A stretch of 64,000 bases of DNA from Macquaria australasica (GCA_005408345.1 SEMN01000638.1:206988-270987); one strand, 5' to 3'. Numbered from the stretch's first letter, positions 22,256 through 32,294 are shown. Translations and numbers: made by a program. The notes: generated by a model from the letters alone, not told the origin.

Positions 22256-22400
22256 TCATGGGGGAGATTGTTGATTTCAGCTCAGCATTCAACACAAACA
22301 GCATTCTGATGTAGGTGTTGTTATTTAGGGCTGAGTGGAGGGCAGTGGAGATGGCATCCTCTGTGGATCTGTTGGTTCTGTATGCAAACGCTGAACACGG
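22256..22400 (-). pseudogene. LINE reverse transcriptase fragment with inverted junction
   Basis: On the minus strand, 22,400 down to about 22,290 reads NRSTEDAISTALHSALN and YIRMLFV, the RT region just before the first catalytic Asp. The adjoining 22,270-22,298 reads VDFSSAFN in the plus orientation instead, so the next codons of the same domain are inverted. The minus-strand part is the missing upstream portion of the 19,200-19,830 element. Confidence 0.7.
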
Positions 22401-23705
22401 TCTTCATTTAAAACTGAAAAAAAACAAGTGACTTGAGCACGAGACAGGACGTGTTCACATGTGACTGAAAACATGATCTTTTCCTAACCTTAATCAAAGT
22501 GCTTTTGTTGCCTAAGCTTAACCACATGCAGGACTCAGAATGCAAACCCTGGTGTCAATTTCCTGTGTTTTGTACTTTCACCATCCACCCCTTCCTCCTA
22601 TCAACAACCTGTGTGGCGTACAAAAACATAGCATGACAAACAGCATGTGAACAAAATTCAGGCAATTCAGTTCAATTACTTTTCCCAAACATACCTGGCT
22701 AAAGAAATTAGTAGAATGTATACAGAGCGTGGCAAAAAAACCTATGTATGGGGATTCTCTTGAACAAACACACCCCTGGGACACAATCAAACCAGCTCCC
22801 GTTGAAGTATTAGTCTCTAACACTTGATCAAATAAGTCTCTTTGTACATAAAAATCAAAAATGCAATCACAAATGCACACATATTGGTGATCTCTCTCAC
22901 ACACCGACTTTTCTCTCTGTCTGTATAGGGACACTTGCTTACAATAGTAATTGTTTTGTCATGCTGTAGTACACTGTTTGGAAGAGCTGATTGATTTTTC
23001 GTTTTCACACTTCTGAAAGCATAACTTGCTGATCTCCACTTTCCCTGCCTTTCACAGAGGCTGAGTATTAAAAACCCCTTCTTCAGCCATATTGCCAGTT
23101 GGGCTGAAAGAGAAACTTTAGAGCCTGCTTTTGTATTCTCCCAGCGTTTGTGGAGTTAGGTGTGATGAATGGTGCCTCAGATGTACCACCTATCTGTGTT
23201 CACCCTGCACAACAGGGGAGCATTATCACTCTGTTCCTAGCTGGTTGAACACACTCCCAGTTTGTTCCAAACATCATTTTGCAAGCCGAACACACTCTGT
23301 TCCATCACATTTTGTTGTGGCTATCAGATATTGGGGGTTTTGTGTGAATCAGGTGTTGGAATATCAAAATGGATCATTACTTGTGCGAATGGGCAGACTT
23401 CCCCTTAATTCTGTAGAAGTGGGAAATAGAGATCCTGTTTTGGGTGATACTTTATGATAACAATCATACATATGTCAGTGACTAATTGTTGTGACATTGC
23501 ATTGAATCAATAAACCACTACCTAATAACGATTATCAATAAATCTAATTACCCAAAAATAGTTGAGAGGTTGAACTAAACAACTCCATCCACTGAGGAAG
23601 GCCATGATATGTGGTTGAAAGATTTGTTAACAAATAAACCTTGTGATTAGTATTATTTTGGCCAATAACCCAAATTCGTTTGTGATGAATCATGATTCAT
23701 GAACA
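22401..23705. other. No recognisable gene
   Basis: Frames of 108-118 codons at 22,578-22,934 (minus) and 23,131-23,457 (plus) have no recognisable motif. Confidence 0.5.
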
Positions 23706-24490
23706 AGCCAAGTGCACTGGTTAGCACTGTCGCCTCACAGCAAGAGGGTTGTCGGTTCGAACCCACCAGTCAGCTGGGGCCTTTCTGTGTGGAGGTTACA
23801 TGTTCTCCCCGTGTCCACATGGGTTTTCTCTGGGTACACAGGCTTCCTCCCACCATCCAAAGACATGCAGGTTGTCAGGGTTAGCCATCTAGGCAGCAGG
23901 GTCAGGACCCAAATGCAGACGGGACAGGCAGACTGGTGCAGATGAACGATTTACTAACAAAGTAGCTTATGCTCAAAAACTGCAGGAACACAGGCAGGAG
24001 ACAACATGAGGAAATGCAGGCAGGAAGGCAAGAACAACACAAGGAAACTCCAGGCACACGACAAGGAGAGACCAACAACGATGAACCAACAAAGAGCAAA
24101 GGGAGAGGACCGATATATATAGGGGAGGAGACAACGAGGCAAGCAGACACAGGTGCATAACAAGACACAGGTGATTCCAATAAAACACACAAGGGAAAAA
24201 CAAACACAGACTAGCACACAGGAAACTTCAAAATAAAACAGGAATACAAAATAAAACCGGACACAAGACCAAACACACACAGTGTCCATGTGGGATCATG
24301 ACACAGGTTAGATTAATTGATGATTCTAAATTGCCCGTAGGTGTGACTGTGAGTGTGAATGTTTGTCTGTCTCTATGTGTCAGCCCTGTGACTGACTGGC
24401 GACCAGTCCAGGGTGGACCTCTCGCCTAATGTCAGCTGGGATTGGCTCTGAGGATAAGTGGTATAGATAATGGATGGATGGATGGAATTA
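23706..24490 (+). mobile_element. tRNA-derived SINE-like repeat interrupted by a solo LTR
   Basis: The left piece (23,706-23,872) has RNA polymerase III-like boxes: TGGTTAGCACTG (A box) and GGTTCGAACCC (B box, 23,753-23,763). The common teleost body follows: GGGGCCTTTCTGTGTGGAGG, ATGTTCTCCCCGTGTCC, CCATCCAAAGACATGCAGG. The body resumes after the LTR at 24,304 with TAATTGATGATTCTAAATTGCC, GGCGACCAGTCCAGGGTG and ends in a (GGAT)n tail, ATGGATGGATGGA, at about 24,472-24,484. Confidence 0.75.
23868..24308 (-). mobile_element. Solo LTR (Ty3/Gypsy type) with perfect CAGGT target duplication
   Basis: The 431-bp LTR occupies 23,873-24,303; in plus orientation it begins TGTCAGGG and ends CATGACA. Identical CAGGT repeats flank it (23,868-23,872 and 24,304-24,308), and removing LTR plus one copy restores the SINE text ATGCAGGTTAGATTAATTG. 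A TATA motif at 24,112-24,121 reads correctly on the minus strand, so transcription polarity is minus. No internal region remains. Confidence 0.9.
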
Positions 24491-25084
24491 GTACCCATTA
24501 GCACATTAATGGATATTAAAATTCCATTAATAACTGAATTTCCAGACCATCTGCAAAAAAAAAAATAAAGAATTAATGTGCGTTTCCATCCACTACTGTT
24601 ATTGGGTGCATGGAGATAAACAGTTGGTGGAGCTAATTCTCTAGTCAGTGCCATTGCAGAAGAAGAGGACACAAGATGATATAATTAAAAGAGCTCCAGT
24701 CAAAGCTCAAACAATAGAAAACCATGTGGAAAACATTATGGAAATGTAGTATTACTATGTATTAATGCGAGGAAGGTTCCAGTCTCCTCATCGCTCCACA
24801 GATCTGATGTTTTCGTCTCAGTGGACGTTTACGTCACATGATACATGTATGTTATGACTTATTCGCTAAGTCTACTTTTCCACCTCAGTCAAGTGTAAAA
24901 ACTGCAGGCCCCCCAGCCCAGTATCTCTAGTAATTGTGTTCAAATTGAATGATTCTGCATTTATGTCCAATGCCAGTGTGCCCTTTAAAATGCAAGGCAA
25001 AAACTTGGGGTGGTGGATGGACGTGTAGCACTTCTGACTAATGGAGACCAGAAGACCGCATGTTGTGTTCCGTCAGAGTTTTGT
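24491..25084. other. No recognisable gene
   Basis: Contains an oligo-A run at 24,556-24,566. No coding evidence. Confidence 0.5.
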
Positions 25085-25300
25085 GGTGCGGCTGTGGCTC
25101 AGGAAGTAGAGCAGGTTGTCCACTGTTCGATCCCCACCTCCTGCCCACATGTCGAAGTGACACTGAACCCCAAATTGCTCCTGTTAATCAGGCCAGCACT
25201 TTGCATGGTAGCTCGGTGCCATCAGTGTGTGCGTGAATGAAAGGCAAAATTTGTAAAGCATTTTGGATAAAAAGCAATACAAATGCAGCTATTTAGTTCC
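25085..25300 (+). mobile_element. tRNA-derived SINE
   Basis: GCGGCTGTGGCTCAGGAAGTAGAGC resembles a tRNA A box region and GTTCGATCCCC is a B box (25,125-25,135). The 3' part has ACTGAACCCCAAATTGCTCC and GCCATCAGTGTGTG, ending near ATACAAATGCAGCTATT, the usual tail of an abundant fish SINE. The A-to-B box spacing is shorter than in a tRNA, so a stretch is deleted. Confidence 0.7.
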
Positions 25301-26780
25301 ATATTTAATGTTTTTTTTTAACTAAATCTTTCCTAAATCGTTCCCCATAACCAATTGTTTTAGTTACCTAATCTGATATATTTTATGTGCCACACACACA
25401 GATGGGCCAAGTAACAACAGTGGAGGATACTTTTATGAATAAATCATTGAAGATCTTTAGACTGTCAGCAATGCTGATGCAGTGAGCAATGCTTGGTGGC
25501 AAGGCTTTAATCAGCCCTTTCTTGTACTTCGACCAGTCACATTTGATGGACTCCACAAGCCAACATTCTAAAATAAAGTCGACAAAGTGATTTGTCATAA
25601 AATATCAAACTTTAACAGACAGACCAGAGTCACAGTACTGGTATTTGCTTGTAGCGCTGTATTCGTCACACACTGGCCTTATATATGAGGCAGAACCAAG
25701 CAAATCCTTGTCATCATACATTCAAAGCAGCTCCTAAGCATTGGGTAAAGGCAGTGCACTACTTGTCGTCACTACACTAAAGTTGTTAACTGTTCTGTAA
25801 CCTTTTCTTCAACTGCTTTAAGCAACACTTAAAGAAACAGAATATACCTTACCTACTGTATATTGCATACCAGTGTCAAACCAGCTGTGGCAATCTGTAA
25901 GAGTCTGTCTGCTGGACAAATTAAAGTTCAAATGTGGCTTTTGGAAATTCAGAGGACTACTGCCTGCTGACTGCATGCCAAAGGGGTCTTCAGATCATAA
26001 AAGACAGGGTGGAATATGATGAGTCTGTAAGTAAAAAATTCATTGGTATTAATGCATAATTTAAGTTTGGGGTGTGTCGACGGATCTTTAAAATCCTGAT
26101 TTACTCCACACTTCTGTGGAGGAGTTAGATGTGTCTTATTCCGGTTGAATGGAGAAGATCAAAATTCAGATGAAAGTGAGGGCACATAAAACGCACACAC
26201 TGACATATGCAGTCTTAAGGTTGGTAGGTAGGTGACATAACATCATAGAATCTGCACTGGCTTGGTTTCAAATCTCTTGTCTCCTGCTGGAGCCTTAGAC
26301 CACTTGGAGCATAGCAATGGTATAACACGTGAATGTTTACCTCTAGGGGAAATGTGTGCCGTATCATTTAGCCTTCCCTTGTCACAGTGACGCCAAAATC
26401 TGGATGTGCTGATGAATGCACAACACCAGCTGCCTTAAATCTGGGGTAAGCAGTATTTTTCTGGCATCATTGGGCAAAAATTCCATAGTAACCGTTCAGC
26501 ATATTGTAATTCAAGTGGTCTGAGAGAAAACGTCTTCTGCCCCTCCTCCTGGCTCTGTTTTCAGCCTTTAGAAAATCTAGTCCGTGACGGGAGACTTTGG
26601 CCAATCACAGGTCATTTCAGAGAGAGGGCGTTCCTATTGGCTGTTCTGGAAATGCAGACAGAGAGACAGAGTGCATTTAAGTCCCACCCACACCAGAGGG
26701 GAAAACAATTCATCACTCTCCTTTGACTTTGTATTGCGTGAAGGTTCCTCCTTGTCATTTCGGTCTACTAGCAAACAACA
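25301..26780. other. No recognisable gene
   Basis: Poly-T at 25,311-25,318. Short frames only, none with motifs. A 500-bp stretch upstream of the THAP relic (26,500-26,780) is moderately GC-rich and could be its 5' flank. Confidence 0.5.
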
Positions 26781-26785
26781 GAAAC

Positions 26786-27015
26786 ATGCCTAAAAGCTGC
26801 TGTGTGGTGGGATGCACTACCAACAGGGTAAAGAACCCAGAACTAAAGTTTTATAAGCTGCCCAACCCAAAAACTGAGGCTTTCAAGAAGACAAAAGTGG
26901 ATACAGACATGAGGCATCAGCAGGAACACTGTGGGATCCTAACACTCAGTATGCCCATGTATGTGTGCAGCAAGCATTTTCTCACTGGTCAGTTAAATAG
27001 ACATAGGGTGCTAAA
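26786..27015 (+). pseudogene. THAP-domain protein relic
   Basis: The frame starts MPKSCCVVGCTTNRVKN at 26,786 and continues ELKFYKLPNPKTEAFKK, then YVCSKHFLTGQLN. This is a THAP zinc finger: C-x-x-x-C at the start (Cys5/Cys10 region) and the C-x-x-H (CSKHF) pair at the end. The central part (26,890-26,950), which should hold the invariant Trp and AVPTIF-type contacts, is degenerate, and the AVPTIF box after CSKHF is not present. No THAP C-terminal protein follows in frame. THAP domains occur in host regulators and in P, Kolobok and ISL2EU-type transposons; which source applies here cannot be decided from the fragment. Confidence 0.65.
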
Positions 27016-27082
27016 ACTTGTGCTACATTTCCAATACCTCCTTTGCCTACAGCAGTGTATAGAACAAAACATGTCCCGGCTC

Positions 27083-27202
27083 TACAGTGCCTTGCAAAAG
27101 TATTCATACCCCTTGACCATTTCCACATTTTATCACGTTACAAGCACAAACTTAAATGTATTTTATTGGAATTGTATGTGATAGACCAACACAAAGTAGG
27201 CA
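27083..27202 (+). mobile_element. Tc1/mariner element, single terminus
   Basis: Starts at a TA dinucleotide (27,083-27,084) followed by CAGTGCCTTGCAAAAGTATT, then TTCCACATTTTATCACGTTAC and GATAGACCAACACAAAGTAG. These are the outer inverted-repeat words of an abundant fish Tc1-like transposon. The element stops at about 27,202; transposase and the other end are missing. Confidence 0.8.
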
Positions 27203-27379
27203 AGTCAATCTCAGACCTTTGCTTACACTGACCCCACATCGCTCACAGCCAACACCTTATTTTGATAGGTATGGACAGCGCTGACGCCCCCTGCCACAAC
27301 TCCTTCCCCTTGGGGAGGACTTTCTCCCCGAGGACCTTTACAGTAACAGGGCGCAGTCTGTAGTAGGACCCCGTGGTGA

Positions 27380-27640
27380 AGCCTCGAGTATTGCTCAGTG
27401 CCATTCTGGGGAGAGAGGGAAGATAATTTACATGAATATCAATTTGTTGAAGAAGTTACCCAGCATGACCAGGATTTGCCCCCACCAGTCCCAGGGACAT
27501 GCTTTATCGAATACAGGTGCAACAGTGATGCAATTACTATGATTTCGTACAAGTCACTTATTTACCATGTCCTGTGCAAGAGAAAATGTGCCAATTTTTA
27601 CAACTTCACAGAAAACATAAAACCTTTGTGACAATGGTCA
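27380..27640 (+). pseudogene. Unidentified coding-like fragment downstream of THAP relic
   Basis: A frame at 27,398-27,631 reads DQDLPPPVPGTCFIEYRCN and NFYNFTENIKPL. I do not recognise the family. It lies on the same strand as the THAP relic 400 bp upstream and could be a later part of the same mobile element, with the Tc1 end inserted between. Open text (CGENGYSKDLRPDAHVELIE) also occurs near 27,815-27,880. Confidence 0.3.
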
Positions 27641-28157
27641 TATTACCATGTAGCAAGCTCCAGATGAGGCTTGCATGCTGAGGAACTAGCATATGAGAAG
27701 CATGGGAGAGTTACCAAACAAATGCAAGGTTTCAGGCAAGACTTTCAGAGTGATTGTGGATTTCTTACAGATGTAATTAAAGTAGTTTATTGAAGAGCTG
27801 CCTGCTAAGTGTCTGTGGGGAAAACGGGTACTCTAAAGATTTGAGACCAGATGCACATGTTGAGCTAATTGAATGCGATGCTGATGTTATAGCTGTAGCA
27901 TACTGATGTCAGCTGCACACTGTAAGTATTGCTTTAAAATCTGACAATAGAACTTTGTGGTCACCAGGCAGAAACAAAATGTACAGCTAACAATAATGTT
28001 AGTAACCAACTCTTCTAAACTAACTTAAACGTTATGTTTACTATGTTTATGTTACATCAGCTTAAGGACTCTACTGTCTACATAACAGAATTGTTTGATC
28101 TTGGTTTAAAGATCTAGTGTACAACAAAGTTAGCATGACTGGCAATAGCAAGTTTAA
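27641..28157. other. No recognisable gene
   Basis: AT-rich flank of the DIRS element. Confidence 0.4.
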
Positions 28158-28386
28158 AAATAAAGGTTACCTGGTGTAACCCCAGTTCTATGAGTACGTG
28201 CGAGGCCCTCTAACGGGCTTCGCTATTGGTTCATCCCCTCGAGGCTCCGCCTCGGCACCTGAGTCAAAGTTCATGCACTCCCCATCCAATCAGGAGGTAG
28301 TCCCCTTCCCTACAAAACCCCAGTACGCGCATTGCTCGTTTCCCTTGAAAACTCAGCAACCGCCACCAGGGCCAGCTGGGTTGGTA
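28158..28386. repeat. DIRS 3' inverted terminal repeat
   Basis: Starts AAATAAAGGTTACCTGG and ends near GGGTTGGTA. The inner 28,190-28,370 matches the reverse complement of 32,081-32,250, including TCATCCCCTCGAGGCTCCGCC and CAGTACGCGCATTGCT. The outermost 57 bp (28,158-28,214) recur inverted at 28,387-28,443. Confidence 0.9.
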
Positions 28387-28488
28387 GTTAGAGGGCCTCG
28401 CACGTACTCATAGAACTGGGGTTACACCAGGTAACCTTTATTTCTATGTCGTACGTGCTCCGCCCTCTAACGGGCTTCGCTATTGGTT
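28387..28488. repeat. DIRS internal complementary region
   Basis: The first 57 bp are the reverse complement of the element's left terminus (28,158-28,214). From about 28,441 on it is the reverse complement of the right terminus (32,225-32,271), with one visible mismatch (CCGTTAG against CCATTAG). So this region joins complements of both ends, as expected of the template that bridges the ends of the circular DNA intermediate in DIRS replication. Confidence 0.9.
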
Positions 28489-28726
28489 AAAACCGAGGCG
28501 AAGGCCGTAGGGATGAGATGTACTCCCAGCTGGGCCGAACCCACTAAGAGCCACTATCCCTGTACACAGTAGTTCCCCGGTCGAGTGCCACCCACCGGGG
28601 AGACTTGTGCCAGGCTGCGATGACAGCCGCTGATCAGGCATGTCACGCTGAACCTCCATCTAGAGTAGCTGAAGGTTCCGTCACCTGTGCACCCAACACA
28701 GCATGTGACACAGAGCCAGCAGTCAC

Positions 28727-29235
28727 ATCCCTAGATAGGACTGCACAAAAGTAGAAGCCGAAGACCAGGAGGCGGCCAAGCAGATGTCAGCCACCGACAC
28801 ACTCCTGAAAAGGGCCACTGAAGCAGCGATGCTCCTCGTAGAATGTGCCCTTAGGCCCACCGGGGGGACGCGCCTCATCGCCTCATAGGCCCCCCGGATA
28901 GCCGCGCAAATCCAATGGGCTAGTCACTGCGAAGACAGTGGAGCCCCCTGAGCCCGACTACCATAGCAGACAAACAACTGATCAGATCGATCAAAGACAG
29001 CTACAGTGGCCGCCGCACGACCGCTGTCCAACAACCCCTGCAGGAAACCCAAAACGTCCTGCAGGGAACAAGAGCTGGGCCTGAGGTCCCTGGCCTCGCA
29101 CCAACCTGTGAACAGCCGCCATCGTGATGCGTAGAGTTTGGTAGTGGACGGAGCACGAGCATGTTGAATCGTAGAGACAACGGCGGCCGGAAGGCCCAAG
29201 CCTTCCAATCTCACCCTCTCAATCTCCAGACCAAG
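28727..29235 (-). pseudogene. DIRS tyrosine recombinase, internally deleted
   Basis: The N-terminal SAM-like/core-binding part reads LEGLGLPAAVVSTIQHARAP, then KLYASRWRLFTGWC and DVLGFLQGLLDSGRAAATV. It jumps to SDQLFVCYGSRAQG, so the middle of the catalytic domain, where the first catalytic Arg should be, is deleted near 28,985. An in-frame TGA lies at about 28,926. Beyond it the C-terminal catalytic part is clear: RAHSTRSIAASVALF (the H-x-x-R pair, near 28,835-28,850), ADICLAASWSSASTFV and the Tyr of QSYL, whose codon is at 28,735-28,737. Tyr recombinase replaces integrase in DIRS elements and inserts the circular intermediate. This copy lacks part of the active site. Confidence 0.85.
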
Positions 29236-30944
29236 AGCCGGTGACCCAGAACCGGGCGCGAAAGGATGGAGCCCCCTGCCTGCCAGAGAGCCGTGGGTCG
29301 ATCTGGCACCGGCCACGGGCCTGCCTCCACTAGCTGGACCAGAGCCGGAAACCACCGGGCCCCGGGACTGTCCGGCGCCACTACTATCACGACCAAGTGC
29401 TGCATCCGGATCCTGTGGAGCAACTGCATCATCAGCCTCAATGGCGGGAAAGCATACAGCAGACCGTGAGGCCAATGTGGATGAGCCAAAGCATCCAACC
29501 CCAGTGGGGGAGCGTCCGTCGGCCTCAGAGAGAACCATAACGGTTGAGGGAAGCCGGAACGTAGCGAGCCCTCAGGGACGATAAGTGGCGATCCGCCCAG
29601 GTCAAAATCGACACCGCAAGTCTGTGTAGTGCTGGTGATCGAACCCCCCCTTGCCTGTTCAGGTAGGCCACAGCCGTGGTATTGTCTGACCGTATCATGA
29701 CATTCTTCCCCCAGAGCTGAGGGGCGAAGTGGTGCAGCACCTTCTGTACTGCCGTTAGCTCCAGCAAGGTGATGTGCCGGGAGGAGTTCTGCCACATGCC
29801 CCCCACACTGGCCTGGTTGAAGGTCCCGCCCCAACCTGCCAGAGAGGCGTCTGTAAACACCTGCACGTAATGAGAGACACACCCCCAGTCGAACCCCCTG
29901 GCGAAGACGAGCGGGCGAGTCCCAGAATATGACATCCCGCCGTGCCACCCCCGGGACATGAAACTCGCGGCACGAAACCAGCGCTGCAGGTTCCTCATGT
30001 GCAACAGGCCCAGACGCATTACCGGATGGGCTGCCGACATCATACCGAGGAGCGACATGACACTGCCCGCTGGGACTAGCGCCAAGCCCCTCACTCGGCG
30101 GGCCAGTTGCACAATTGCTGTCACACGCGTTTCCGACAGCCGTGCCGTCATGGCGCGGGAGTCGAGTATAAGCCCCAGATACGCTGCCTGCTGACTCGGC
30201 CGCAGAAGACTCTTGCTGGAGTTGACAGCGAAGCCCAACTGCGTGATGTGCTGAATGACCAGCGCTGTGTGGGCCTCGGCCTCCTGTCTGGAGGCGGCGA
30301 GAATCAGCCAATCGTCTATGTAATTCAGGTTTCTCACCCCCCTTTTTTCTGAGCGGTACCAACGCCGTCTCCACACACTTGGAGAACATGCGCGGGGAGA
30401 GGGAGTATCCGAACGGAAGACGACCGAACTGATAACACTGACCCTCCATCGCGAAGCGCAGGTACTTCCTGTGACACTGTAGGATGGGGACATGGAAGTA
30501 TGCGTCGGTCAGATCTATGGATGTCATCCAGTCGCATGGCCGAATGCATTCCATAAGCTGCCTGACCGTCAACATGCGAAAAGGCCTGCGCGCAATGAAC
30601 GTATTCAACTCGCGCAGATCCAAAATCGGCCGCAGCCCCCCCGACTTCTTGGGTACCACAAAATATGGGGAGAAAAACCCGCTCCGTGCTTCTGAATCGG
30701 GAACCATGGTAACTGCCCCCTTCCGAAGAAGCGCGGCTACTGCGTCCCTTAATACCGCCGTCTCTGCTGGGTCGGCAAGCGATGTTCGCAAGATGCCGCC
30801 GAACGCCGGGGGTGTGCGGCAAAACTGCAACGCGTAACCCCTCAGAACGCTGCGTTCTGTCCATCCACGCAGAGAGAGGGCTGCACAGCCGCACCCACAT
30901 AGAGTAACGGTCCGTGAGCGGTCCATTACGCCCTCATCAGTCAA
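29211..30944 (-). pseudogene. DIRS reverse transcriptase / RNase H polyprotein
   Basis: From 30,944 the frame reads through LRKGAVTMVP, FFSPYFVVPKKSGGLRPILDLRELN (quoted in part as VVPKKSGGLRPILDLREL), MTSIDLTDAYFHVPI with the first catalytic Asp, and FGRLPFGYSLSPRMFSK. A one-base shift at the C6T6 run 30,337-30,348 moves the coding frame; in the new frame comes NYIDDWLILA, the catalytic box (codons 30,308-30,322), then GLILDSRAMTARL. RNase H follows as VFTDASLAGWGG, LELTAVQKVL, IRSDNTTAVAYLNRQGG. The second frame stops near 29,525. The original frame, open below it, supplies GLDALAHPHWPHGLLYAFPP and the approach to the recombinase. Sequence between RYVPASLN and PQPLWFSL appears deleted. Confidence 0.88.
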
Positions 30945-32080
30945 TGCGGTGGGGTCAGAGCCAAATGGCAGCGACTAGCACCGCTAGCCACACTAACCAT
31001 GCTAGCGGAGTTACGCGGCTGAACCTGAGACCGCTATGAACCCGCGGGAACCCCAAACAAAGTCGCTGCCTCCCTCTCTTCGTCCCCCGGCGAACCGATC
31101 GCTGAGGACGACAGGGCAAAATGAACATCAAGGCCAAGTGAAGCACCGAGCTCCGCTGTGGACCGTAGAGCTCACTAGGTGAAACAGTACTCACCTGAGG
31201 GATGACTCCTCTGGCACCGCACTCTGCTGCTGCAGTGTTATGACCGCCATCTAGCGTCCGGTTCATGAACGACTGCACTCACCTCTGACGGCCTCTGGGG
31301 TCAGAGCCAGCACCGCTAGCCGCGCAAGCTATGCTACTGGAGTTTCGCGGCTTACTTGAGGCCGCTTGTGAAGCCGTGGTGAAACCACTGTGTGAAGTTT
31401 ATGCACCCGCGATGACAGCTTCTCGCCACCATGGGTCGAGGCGGCGTCAGCCGCGGATGCTCGAATGTAAGCGCCGCCGTTCTCCGGCACACTCCCTGCC
31501 TGGGTGATGTGCCGATCAGAACGGCAGCGACACAAACAACGTATTAGCTGTCCTGCTAATGGCTGAAGATCACGGCCAACAGCGCTAACAACTGAACCAA
31601 CCTGTGTTTCAGAATGTGAAGTGCTAGCAGAAGACCTCAAGAGACCAACAGAATGTACAGTGCAGGTAAGAAAACATTCAGAGACGCTGTTATAATATAA
31701 CAGCGGCGCCGCTGTCCAACACACGTCCTGCTCGGGTGGTGTGCCGATCGGCGCGGCGGCGACTCGTACGCCAGAGACACAAACACACTATAGCCGCCTT
31801 GCTAAACCAGAAAAGTCATGATTCTGTCAAGGCGGTCTACGCCTTGCGCCAAGCCGCCACCCTCCACACCGTCAGCGCCAGCCAGCGTGGAGGGAGCGAC
31901 CAGCCTCGGCAACCGTGCCTGACGCTCATGCTCCTCTGGGGGGAGCGTGAGATAGTCGAGGCAGGTGCTGGCCTCACTCTGATGCCTCTGACCGTGCTGG
32001 TCCGCCATTGACATCAGTGAGGCACACAAGGCTTGCTGGCCATATCCAAGCGCAAAATTCCTACTAGACAATTTTTCGCT
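30945..32080 (-). pseudogene. DIRS gag-like 5' region, degenerate
   Basis: This is the stretch between the 5' inverted repeat and the RT frame, where DIRS elements carry ORF1 (gag-like). Minus-strand frames of 89-131 codons remain at 31,802-32,071, 31,329-31,724 and 30,955-31,278, in different frames. The first contains SSRNFALGYGQQALCASLM and LPPEEHERQARLP, plausible pieces of a capsid-like protein. No zinc knuckle is visible. Composition stays GC-rich like the rest of the element. Confidence 0.5.
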
Positions 32081-32271
32081 GAACTAGACCACAGGTTGCT
32101 GAGTTGAAAAAGGGAAACCAGCAATGCGCGTACTGGGGTTTTGTAGGGAAGGGGACTACCTCCTGATTGGATGGTGAGTGCATGAACTTTGACTCGGGTG
32201 CCGAGGCGGAGCCTCGAGGGGATGAACCAATAGCGAAGCCCATTAGAGGGCGGAGCACGTACGACATAGAA
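32081..32271. repeat. DIRS 5' inverted terminal repeat
   Basis: Reverse complement of the 28,190-28,370 segment, ending CGTACGACATAGAA at the outer boundary. Differences from the left copy are few (for example GACTCGGGTGCC against the complement of GGCACCTGAGTC). Confidence 0.9.
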
Positions 32272-32294
32272 CCTGTTTTATGTGGGTACCCACC

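Larger units (their letters stand above)
28158..32271 (-). mobile_element. DIRS-like tyrosine-recombinase retrotransposon
   Basis: A 4.1-kb GC-rich island inside AT-rich DNA. On the minus strand it encodes, in order, a poorly preserved gag-like region (about 32,080-30,950), a DIRS-type reverse transcriptase and RNase H (30,944-29,525) and a tyrosine recombinase (about 29,230-28,730). Inverted terminal repeats lie at 28,158-28,386 and 32,081-32,271, and an internal complementary region at 28,387-28,488 next to the 3' repeat. This combination of inverted ends, internal complementary region and Tyr recombinase defines DIRS elements; there is no integrase, protease or LTR. It is shorter than the usual 5-6 kb, and coding sequences carry a frameshift, stops and internal deletions, so this copy is dead. 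No flanking target duplication is seen, as expected for recombinase-mediated integration. Confidence 0.9.

Noticed and set aside
23706..23770. tRNA-like A and B boxes as a tRNA gene
   Set aside because: No cloverleaf or acceptor stem; the context is a SINE with a GGAT tail.
25085..25140. tRNA gene candidate
   Set aside because: Box spacing is too short and the downstream body matches a fish SINE.
30484..30837. 117-codon plus-strand frame
   Set aside because: It is antisense to the DIRS reverse transcriptase, which has the recognisable motifs.
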